Positions 1 to 4,850 of a DNA stretch of 5,183 nt are shown one piece after another; position 1 is the stretch's first letter; every line of letters starts with the position of its first letter. A program made the position numbers and the translations under genes. The stretch comes from an uncultured Oscillibacter sp. (GTDB lineage: Bacteria > Bacillota > Clostridia > Oscillospirales > Oscillospiraceae), in assembly GCA_937884915.1 (NCBI GenBank), contig CALAAN010000168.1:1-5183 (forward strand), written 5' to 3'. The notes under the pieces were generated by a model. That model searched no databases, was not told the DNA's origin, and saw only the letters and a list, made by a program, of their open reading frames with translations.

Positions 1-1
1 T

Positions 2-940
2 ATCACAACGATTTGTCAGGGTATTTTCAGCTTTGATCTCTGGGGCACGCTGGGCAACCCGATGAAGGATATGTTCTCCTCTTCCGGCCAGATGCTCATC
101 ATCGGTTTGATGCTTTTCTGCACCGGCACGCAGCTCAAGCTGTCGGACATGAAAGAGGCGCTGCACCGCGGCGTGCTGCTGATCCTTGTGCGGCTGGGCG
201 TTGCGTATGCGCTGTGCGCCCTCTTTTATGCGGCGTTCGGCTATGACGGTGTCCTCGGTGTTTCGTTCCTCGCGTTTGTGTGCGCGGTAACGAGCGCGAA
301 TGCGGCGCTGTACATGGGCATCATTTCCCCGTTCGGCGATAAGGCGGACAAGGCGAGCTTCGGCGTTATGCTGATCTGCTCGATGCCGCTGCTGCCACTG
401 CTGTTCCTCGGCTTTTACGGCGAGACGGGCTTCGGCGAGGCGCAGGTCATGCAGATCGTCTCGCTGATCATCCCGTTCATCCTCGGCATGGTGCTCGGCA
501 ATCTGGACGAGGATATCCGCAAGGTGTTCGCGGGCGGCAACGCCATCATCCTCCCGTTTCTGGGCTTTGAGTTTGGCTCGACCATCAACCTCATCGAGGC
601 GTTCAAGATGATCCCGCAGGGGCTGCTGCTGAGCGTGATCTACTTCATCGTCGTCATTACGCCGTCGTACCTCTTCGAGCGCACGGTGCTGCATCGTCCG
701 GGCTATGCGTCGTTTGCCAGCGGTTCGCTCGCGGGCGTGGCGCTGGTGATCCCGTCGATGGCGGCGGCCTCCAATACGGCGTTTGAGCCGTATGTCACCT
801 CTACGGTCGCGGTGCTGGCGTTCGTGCTGGCTGTGACCAATATCCTTTGCCCGTTCATGGTGAAGTACATCCTTACCAGGCATCCGGCGGACGAGAAGAC
901 CGGTGTGAGCGGCAGGCCCGCACACGCAACGGCGAAGTAA
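2..940 (+). CDS. kdgT: 2-keto-3-deoxygluconate permease, KdgT family (5' end outside window)
   Basis: Integral membrane transporter of the KdgT family, which imports 2-keto-3-deoxygluconate, a breakdown product of pectin and uronic acids, with protons. The reading frame is open from base 2 with no stop, so the ATG at 62 is internal; 312 residues are visible, and comparison with the remembered E. coli KdgT suggests about 20 N-terminal residues are missing. Matching segments include CTGTQLKL (visible residues 40-47; CMGASIKL in E. coli), ANAALYMGI (about 99-107; NGGLYASI), GNLDEDIRK (about 166-174; GNLDPELRE) and LPFLGFEFGSTINL (about 184-197; IPFFAFALGNTIDL). Many hydrophobic helices are evident, with a short charged C-terminal tail. 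No other KDG pathway gene (kinase, aldolase, isomerase) lies in the window, so substrate is inferred from family only. It is followed after 71 bases by the decarboxylase gene, with no obvious terminator between. Confidence 0.88.
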   Translation: MTTICQGIFSFDLWGTLGNPMKDMFSSSGQMLIIGLMLFCTGTQLKLSDMKEALHRGVLLILVRLGVAYALCALFYAAFGYDGVLGVSFLAFVCAVTSANAALYMGIISPFGDKADKASFGVMLICSMPLLPLLFLGFYGETGFGEAQVMQIVSLIIPFILGMVLGNLDEDIRKVFAGGNAIILPFLGFEFGSTINLIEAFKMIPQGLLLSVIYFIVVITPSYLFERTVLHRPGYASFASGSLAGVALVIPSMAAASNTAFEPYVTSTVAVLAFVLAVTNILCPFMVKYILTRHPADEKTGVSGRPAHATAK

Positions 941-1011
941 TGCCCTATCCAAATACATTTCAAAAACTTTCCTGCGGCCAATGACCGCACCGGTTCAATA
1001 AAGGAGCGATA

Positions 1012-1731
1012 ATGATGAAAACTTTGATCCAGGCGTCCACCTTGAACGCATTGATGCTCGGCAACTTTGATAAGACCGTCAGCGTAAGAGATTTTCTGCG
1101 CCATGCCGATACCGGCATCGGAACCTATGCGGGACTGGACGGCGAGGCGATTTTCGAAGACGGCATCGCCTACAAGGCGACGGCGGACGGCAAGATCGTC
1201 GTCATGAAGCCGGAGGATGGCGTAGCGTTCGGCACAGTTATGGCGTTTGACGAAAACGCGCCGGAGGTGGAGCTGAAGGACATCAGCGACATCGAAGCGC
1301 TTAAGCAGGCTCTTGCGCCGTATGTGAGCAGAAACCGGAACATCTTTTACATGATCAAGGCGAGCGGTGTTTTCAAGACCATGCACACGCGCAGCTGCTT
1401 TGCCAGCGAAAAGCCGTATCCGACACTTTCCGAGGTCACGAAGAATCAGCGTGAGTTCCACTTCGAAAACACACGCGGCAATGTGATCGCTGTCTGGTGT
1501 CCGCAGTATGTTAACGGTATCAATCTGCCGGGCTGGCATTTCCACTACCTGAGCAGCGATAAGACCCAGGGCGGTCATATTCTCGGCCTGTCGGCGGAGC
1601 ATCTGCATATGAAGATCAACCGGATCGAGCGCTTTGATCTGACGCTGCCGCAGAATCCCGAGTTTGCACAGCGTGACCTTTGCGAGGACCTGAGCGCCAA
1701 GACCGCCGCGGTCGAGGGCGTAAAAAAGTAA
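1012..1731 (+). CDS. alsD: alpha-acetolactate decarboxylase
   Basis: Converts 2-acetolactate to acetoin and CO2 in the cytoplasm, the second step of the acetoin/2,3-butanediol pathway; it also drains acetolactate away from valine/leucine synthesis. The 239-residue length fits the family. Visible hallmarks are the N-terminal QASTLNALMLGNFD (residues 7-20), the HADTGIGTYAGLDGE block (31-45) ending in a conserved Glu, TMHTRS (123-128) with the active-site Arg, and GWHFHYLSSDKTQGGH (174-189), whose H176, H178 and H189 correspond to the three zinc-binding histidines of the Bacillus brevis enzyme. No signal peptide is seen. AAGGAG at 1001-1006 is a good ribosome binding site; ATG at 1012 and ATG at 1015 are both possible starts. 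No acetolactate synthase gene is present in the window, and the location between a sugar-acid permease and a glutamate symporter is unusual. A strong hairpin terminator follows 30 bases after the stop. Confidence 0.93.
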   Translation: MMKTLIQASTLNALMLGNFDKTVSVRDFLRHADTGIGTYAGLDGEAIFEDGIAYKATADGKIVVMKPEDGVAFGTVMAFDENAPEVELKDISDIEALKQALAPYVSRNRNIFYMIKASGVFKTMHTRSCFASEKPYPTLSEVTKNQREFHFENTRGNVIAVWCPQYVNGINLPGWHFHYLSSDKTQGGHILGLSAEHLHMKINRIERFDLTLPQNPEFAQRDLCEDLSAKTAAVEGVKK

Positions 1732-1761
1732 ACGCGGCAGCGCAATCGCCGCATTGCGGTG

Positions 1762-1804
1762 AAAGGGCCTGCCGTCTGCTGAGCAACAGGCGGCAGGCCC
1801 TTTT
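1762..1804 (+). terminator. Rho-independent terminator after alsD
   Basis: Bases 1762-1778 (AAAGGGCCTGCCGTCTG) pair with 1787-1803 in a 17-bp stem with one G-U pair (1775/1790) and an 8-base loop (1779-1786). The 3' arm ends in CCCTTTT, giving a U-run. Stem length and GC content make this a strong intrinsic terminator for alsD. It ends only 28 bases before the start of the next small gene, so it also sits in that gene's leader. Confidence 0.88.
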
Positions 1805-1832
1805 CTGAAATCAATGTGTAACGGAGAGAAAA

Positions 1833-2003
1833 ATGAAAGACATAAATCTTGCGCAGAACATCTGCATGATCTGGATCGACCGCTTGAACCGGATCGTTTC
1901 CTTTCGGGAGGCAGACGGCTTTGAATCGCAGACCTTTTCAACGCCGGAGGAATGCCTTGCATTCGCCTTTGAAAAATGCTCGGACGGCTACCGCGTGCAG
2001 TAA
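1833..2003 (+). CDS. 56-residue small protein of unknown function
   Basis: I do not recognise a named function. The frame runs from ATG 1833 to TAA 2001-2003 and is preceded by GGAGAG at 1823-1828, a good ribosome binding site 4 bases before the start. The protein begins MKDINLAQNICMIWIDR, continues with LNRIVSFREADGFE (residues 18-31) and ends with EKCSDGYRVQ (47-56). It has no membrane helix, signal peptide or HTH. The pattern of IVSF, an acidic/aromatic middle (TFSTPEECLAFAFEK) and terminal GYR-V/I-Q resembles, from memory, short uncharacterised proteins of 50-60 residues in anaerobic Firmicutes; this resemblance was not tested. Codon use matches neighbouring genes. It lies 52 bases upstream of gltS in the same direction and is probably cotranscribed with it. 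Confidence 0.68.
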   Translation: MKDINLAQNICMIWIDRLNRIVSFREADGFESQTFSTPEECLAFAFEKCSDGYRVQ

Positions 2004-2022
2004 GCATGGCAGCATACCGATG

Positions 2023-2036
2023 AAGTGATAACACTT
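2023..2036. repeat. small inverted repeat upstream of gltS
   Basis: AAGTG (2023-2027) and CACTT (2032-2036) form a perfect 5-bp inverted repeat around ATAA, in the 52-base gap between the small protein gene and gltS. It is followed by the gltS ribosome binding site (GGAAAGG, 2040-2046). It could be an operator half-site pair or chance; no T-run follows, so it is not a terminator. Confidence 0.25.
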
Positions 2037-2055
2037 TTCGGAAAGGATAAACAAA

Positions 2056-3306
2056 ATGAACAATTTGCTCTCTTACTTCGGAACCTTTACCCCGGGCGCA
2101 AACGGCTCAGCTAGTGCTTTCCAATTTGAGTATTTGACAAGCCTTGGCTTTGCCGCACTCGTCATTTTTGTGGGACGCGCCATTGTGCGCCGCTCCCGTA
2201 TACTTCGCAAATTTGCAATCCCGGCACCGGTGGTTTCCGGCCTGCTGTTTTCGATTGTGGTCGCCATTCTCAAGGGAACGGGCATTCTCACCATTTCATT
2301 TGATACGAAGATCGTGCAGGATCTTTGTCAGAACCTGTTCTTTCTCTGCGTTGGTTTTGGTTTCAGCCTGAAGCTGCTGCGGCGCGCGGGAGGCAGACTC
2401 TGCGCTAGGATCGCCATAGGCGCTTGCCTGCTCATTACGCTGCAGGACATTGTGGGCGTGCTGATCGGAAATGTTATCGGACTCCACCCGCTGCTCGCGC
2501 TGCAATGCTCCTCCTCCGCAATGTCCGGCGGGGTGGGTACGGCGTCGGCGTTCGGTCCGATCTTCATCGATCTCGGCGCGCCGGAATCCGCAACGACGGT
2601 CGGTGTGGCCGCCGGTACAATGGGCAACATCATGGGCTCGCTCATCGGCGGACCGGTAGCGGCATTTCTGATCTCACGGCACGGCCTGAAAGCTGATCCC
2701 AACGACAAACCGGAATCCGCTGCAAGCGGCGCGGCCCCTGCACTGAGCAATGACCGCATGGTATCGACCTTTGCGCTCTGCCTGCTGACTGCCGCGATCG
2801 GTATACCGATCTATGCGCTGCTCGACAGCATTCCAACGCTTGAAATGCCAAAATTCATCGGCTGCCTGTTTGCCGGCGCCATTGCCCGCAATGTGATCGA
2901 GGCGCGCGGCATGGAGTTCCACACCGCCGAGGTCGATGCCATCGAGCACATGTTCCTCGAGCTGTATCTTGCGCTCGTGCTCATGACCATCGACATTACC
3001 GCTCTTACACCTGTTGCGGGGCAGATGGGCGTGATCCTGCTGGCGCAGGCGATCCTGATGGCGCTGTTCGGGATCTTCGTTTCGTTCAATCTGTTCGGCC
3101 GCGACTACGGCGCGGCGGTGATGACCGCCGGCAACTGCGGCTGGGGCTGTGGCTCCGGACCGAATGCCGTGGCAAACGAAAAGGCCGTCATGGAAGAATA
3201 CGGCTGGCACAATGTCGCATGGGTGCTCTACCCTTCGTTTGCCGTGCTGATCGACGATATTTATAATCCCATTTTCCTGTCTCTCTTCGGCGCGTTTGTC
3301 GCCTGA
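2056..3306 (+). CDS. gltS: sodium/glutamate symporter, GltS (ESS) family
   Basis: Inner-membrane secondary transporter that takes up glutamate with sodium. At 416 residues it is close to E. coli GltS (401), with a somewhat longer N-terminus. Two inverted-topology halves with reentrant glycine-rich segments are visible: FAIPAPVVSGLL (residues 53-64) and MSGGVGTASAFGPIF (156-170) with LIGGPVAAFL (196-205) in the first half. The second half has LEMPKFIGCLFAGAIARN (262-279), FGRDYGAAVMTAGNCGWG (347-364) and GSGPNAVANEKAV (366-378). A hydrophilic linker (about 207-233) separates the halves. These align by eye with E. coli TIPEPVAGGLL, LSGGHGTGAAW and AAGHCGFGLGATPTAIAN. The start at 2056 is supported by GGAAAGG at 2040-2046. 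No terminator follows the TGA, so transcripts probably run through the ABC remnant to the hairpin at 3753-3787. The first-half motif has Val where E. coli has His (GGVGT versus GGHGT), so related substrates cannot be excluded. Confidence 0.92.
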   Translation: MNNLLSYFGTFTPGANGSASAFQFEYLTSLGFAALVIFVGRAIVRRSRILRKFAIPAPVVSGLLFSIVVAILKGTGILTISFDTKIVQDLCQNLFFLCVGFGFSLKLLRRAGGRLCARIAIGACLLITLQDIVGVLIGNVIGLHPLLALQCSSSAMSGGVGTASAFGPIFIDLGAPESATTVGVAAGTMGNIMGSLIGGPVAAFLISRHGLKADPNDKPESAASGAAPALSNDRMVSTFALCLLTAAIGIPIYALLDSIPTLEMPKFIGCLFAGAIARNVIEARGMEFHTAEVDAIEHMFLELYLALVLMTIDITALTPVAGQMGVILLAQAILMALFGIFVSFNLFGRDYGAAVMTAGNCGWGCGSGPNAVANEKAVMEEYGWHNVAWVLYPSFAVLIDDIYNPIFLSLFGAFVA

Positions 3307-3349
3307 AGGAGAGGATACGGAAACGGCGGCAGTCGTAATGGCTCTGTAA

Positions 3350-3738
3350 ACGCGCACGGTGCTCTATAACGGCGCGCTGTCGATCTTGCAACGGGCTACA
3401 ACAGCATTCTCAAGACCATCCGCGAGTTGCTGCTGCAAAAGCTGCCGCGCCTGCCGCTCGGCACGGTGATGGACACTTTCAGCGGAAAATTAAAGCAGAT
3501 CATCGTCGATCAGGTGGACAGCATGGAGACAACACTCGCCCATCTCTTCCCCGAGATGACGGCAAACATCTCAGCTCCGGTGCTGAAGCCAGTTTACCTT
3601 TTGAAGAGCGTGCGCGGCGCGGATCAGATTCTGGCGCTGGAAGGGGAAAGATCGTTCAGCGGGGCGCGTATGACGAGCTCATCAAAGAGGACGGGTTTCG
3701 TCGGCGGCAGGAAGAAGGACGTCGGCTGGAAGCTGTAA
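3350..3738 (+). pseudogene. remnant of an ABC exporter half-transporter (membrane domain joined to C-terminal end of ATPase)
   Basis: Degraded gene for a fused membrane/ATPase exporter subunit of the multidrug/peptide type, normally about 570-600 residues. Frame 2 (3350-3388) reads TRTVLYNGALSIL. After a frame change, frame 1 reads YNSILKTIRELLLQKLPRLP, then LGTVMDTFSGKLKQIIVDQ and ETTLAHLFPEMTANI, typical of the loop following the second membrane helix. Near 3580-3615 the sequence jumps directly to RGADQILALEG, from the ATPase D-loop/H-loop end. A further frame change at about 3648 gives KIVQRGAYDELIKEDG (frame 3), and the original frame resumes for FVGGRKKDVGWKL and a stop at 3736-3738. Walker A, the LSGGQ signature and Walker B are all missing, as is the start of the gene. 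An open frame from TTG 3427 exists but cannot make a working transporter. It resembles the second subunit of a two-gene exporter, distinct from the subunit starting at 4851. Confidence 0.85.
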
Positions 3739-3752
3739 GACTGCGGCATTGC

Positions 3753-3787
3753 AAAAAATGAGAGAGGCATCGCCTCTCTCATTTTTT
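3753..3787. terminator. bidirectional Rho-independent terminator
   Basis: Bases 3753-3768 (AAAAAATGAGAGAGGC) pair perfectly with 3772-3787 (GCCTCTCTCATTTTTT), a 16-bp stem with a 3-base loop (ATC). The A-run on one side and T-run on the other let it end transcription from both strands: rightward from gltS and the ABC remnant (15 bases after its stop), and leftward from the AraC remnant (which ends at 3802). Confidence 0.93.
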
Positions 3788-3801
3788 GTCGGCTCATGTG
3801 C

Positions 3802-4244
3802 TTACCGCAGCGGCGTCGACTTGCTGAGGTGCGCGCAGCGGCAGAGTTGGTCGAGCGTGATGCGCTCGGCAAAGTGAGTTCACAGGCGGCTTCGCTGTCG
3901 CGCAGGACGTTGGGCGAAAAGCGGGGGAGGGGGTCTGTTCCGGTGATCTCGTCCGACAGCGAGCGCATGACGCTCTGCGTGATCGTGAGGCTGCGGTAGT
4001 CGAGCGTTTCGCCGCCGCATTGCTCGCAGGCGTGGCTGTCGCCGGGGTTGAGAAGCAGCAGGTCGCCCGCACGCAGGGTGAATTCCTCACCGCGGCAGGA
4101 AAGGCGACGCTCACCGCGCTCGACAAGGCCGAGGACGTAATGCTCGTGAAAGTGGGCGGGGAAGGGCTGCACGATGCCCTCGAAGCGGTAGGCCTAAAGG
4201 TGCAGTTCGTCGTCATAGACCGCGCTGCGGCGCTCGTCCTTCAT
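3802..4244 (-). pseudogene. AraC-family transcriptional regulator, decayed (nonsense codon, linker deletion, truncated HTH)
   Basis: Starts at ATG 4244-4242 behind a strong GGGAGGG site. It reads MKDERRSAVYDDELHL, then an in-frame TAG at 4196-4194 (codon 17), then AYRFEGIVQPFPAHFHEHY and a cupin sensor domain with HFHEHYVLGLVERGERRL, AGDLLLLNPGDSHACEQ and LDYRSL, as in AraC-type activators. The cupin frame continues to SEAACEL (ending 3876). From 3873 another frame reads FAERITLDQLCRCAHLSKST and then PLR and stop (TAA 3804-3802), which is the opening of an AraC helix-turn-helix domain. The linker is therefore deleted with loss of frame, and the second HTH motif is gone. A GTG at 4174-4172 could restart translation after the amber codon, giving a cupin-only protein with a nonsense tail. 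Full members have about 260-300 residues. The natural target genes are not identifiable here; the facing ABC remnant is one candidate. Confidence 0.87.
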
Positions 4245-4250
4245 GCGCAT

Positions 4251-4257
4251 CCCTCCC
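4251..4257 (-). promoter_or_regulatory. ribosome binding site of the AraC remnant
   Basis: On the - strand this reads GGGAGGG and lies 6 bases upstream of ATG 4244. Another ATG (4250-4248) directly abuts it and is too close, so the site decides for the start at 4244. The site is intact although the gene behind it is dead, consistent with recent decay. Confidence 0.6.
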
Positions 4258-4267
4258 TTGCAGGGCT

Positions 4268-4276
4268 ATTGTACCA
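4268..4276 (-). promoter_or_regulatory. possible extended -10 element for the AraC remnant
   Basis: The - strand reads TGGTACAAT, that is a TGn motif plus TACAAT (one mismatch to TATAAT), about 24 bases upstream of the start codon at 4244. No good -35 hexamer is seen 17 bases further upstream, which an extended -10 can tolerate. This rests on consensus matching only. Confidence 0.35.
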
Positions 4277-4363
4277 TCGCGGCGGGAAAATGGCTTGTAC
4301 GATATCTTCATTTTTTGTGGAGAAAAAAGGAAGTCCAAACGGAACAATTTCGCCCGATGGGGA

Positions 4364-4392
4364 AAGACAAGCGGCAAAAGCTGTGGTATACT
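4364..4392 (+). promoter_or_regulatory. probable sigma-70-type promoter for the 4440 gene and downstream ABC exporter
   Basis: AAGACA (4364-4369; 4 of 6 to TTGACA) is followed by a 17-base spacer and TATACT (4387-4392; 5 of 6 to TATAAT), preceded by TGG (4384-4386), giving an extended -10. Transcription would start near 4399, leaving a leader of about 40 bases that contains the inverted repeat at 4401-4416. It is divergent from the putative promoter of the AraC remnant, about 110 bases away. Confidence 0.6.
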
Positions 4393-4400
4393 GCAAGACA

Positions 4401-4416
4401 GTTAGAGAAAACTAAC
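4401..4416. repeat. inverted repeat at the predicted transcription start (possible operator)
   Basis: GTTAG (4401-4405) and CTAAC (4412-4416) form a perfect inverted repeat around AGAAAA, just downstream of the predicted -10. Its location would suit a repressor-type operator or a small leader hairpin. A 5-bp arm is short and may be chance. The ribosome binding site CAGGAG (4426-4431) lies beyond it and is not masked by the hairpin. Confidence 0.35.
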
Positions 4417-4439
4417 CTTAAAAGACAGGAGCGGAAGAA

Positions 4440-4847
4440 ATGACCGCAGAGAAATTATTGGAACATCAGGGCGCCGTTTTGCTGGCGCAGAGCGACGGCT
4501 GCGTGGTCTGGCAGTTTCGAAACGAGACCGGCGACGGCACAATGACCACCTACGAGGTCTTCCCAGGTGTGATGCTCGCGTTCAACGACTTTCACATGGA
4601 GCGCTACGAGTGCGATTTTGTGGCCGACCGGCGGATGCTCGCCATCGACCACTGCCGCGAGGGGCGCATGGAGTACCCCGCGGGCGATGATCTGGTCGCC
4701 TACACGGCGGCAGGGGACATGAAGCTCGACCTGCGCGAGCAGCACACGGGCACATTTCACTTTCCATCCTGCCACTACAAGGACATGTGGCTGGCGCACA
4801 TCGGCGCGCAGAATTGGGCCGTCTCGGCTGCGGAAAAGGAGGCGTGA
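4440..4847 (+). CDS. AraC-family N-terminal sensor domain protein lacking a DNA-binding domain (probable internal deletion)
   Basis: A 135-residue open frame with a good start: CAGGAG at 4426-4431, 8 bases before ATG, behind a plausible promoter. Residues 1-113 look like the ligand-sensing N-terminus of AraC-family regulators that sit before ABC exporter pairs: EKLLEHQGAVLLAQSDGC, GTMTTYEVFPGVMLAFNDFH (33-52), IDHCREGRMEYP (69-80), AGDMKLD (91-97) and HTGTFHFPSCHY (102-113). Full regulators of this group are about 300 residues with a C-terminal double HTH. Here the frame continues only with a 22-residue tail that I cannot place and stops. No HTH follows in any frame before the next gene. The tail's last codons carry AAGGAGG (4836-4842), the ribosome binding site of the exporter at 4851, suggesting that the natural 3' end is kept and the middle was lost. 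It could not bind DNA as a normal AraC activator; it may be a relic or a stand-alone sensor. Confidence 0.66.
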   Translation: MTAEKLLEHQGAVLLAQSDGCVVWQFRNETGDGTMTTYEVFPGVMLAFNDFHMERYECDFVADRRMLAIDHCREGRMEYPAGDDLVAYTAAGDMKLDLREQHTGTFHFPSCHYKDMWLAHIGAQNWAVSAAEKEA

Positions 4848-4850
4848 GCA

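Noticed and set aside
973..989. Hairpin TGCGG/CCGCA between kdgT and alsD as a terminator
   Set aside because: Only 5 bp with a 7-base loop and no U-run after it; insufficient for termination.
1741..1758. Hairpin CGCAAT/ATTGCG as an independent terminator or riboswitch part
   Set aside because: Six base pairs without a U-run, directly before a far stronger terminator. No riboswitch consensus was recognised around it, so it is only mentioned as a possible attenuator element.
703..2034. Long open frame on the - strand (443 codons)
   Set aside because: It lies opposite kdgT, alsD and the small gene, whose products are recognisable families on the + strand. The predicted protein is low-complexity and Arg/Ala/Leu-rich with no recognisable motif, a typical shadow of GC-rich coding DNA.
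3339..3349. ATG GCT CTG TAA just after gltS as a tiny leader peptide or the ABC gene start
   Set aside because: Stops after three codons, and the ABC similarity begins only after the stop at 3347-3349.
2674..3357. Open frame on the - strand (227 codons)
   Set aside because: Antisense to the second half of gltS, His/Arg/Gln-rich without domain features.
3624..4172. A 182-residue - strand protein starting at GTG 4172 taken as an intact gene
   Set aside because: Only its first ~100 residues are the AraC cupin. After residue ~100 it is out of frame and reads through the terminator hairpin and antisense to the ABC remnant, so the tail is nonsense.
4020..4415. Open + strand frame of 131 codons, starting with MLAGVAVAGVEKQQ
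   Set aside because: It is opposite the AraC cupin remnant and extends through the divergent promoter region; its translation has no family resemblance and no ribosome binding site.
3307..4440. Transposon or integron scar explaining the gene fragments
   Set aside because: No terminal inverted repeats, target duplications or transposase fragments are visible. The only large inverted repeat is the terminator at 3753-3787, with A/T runs typical of termination.
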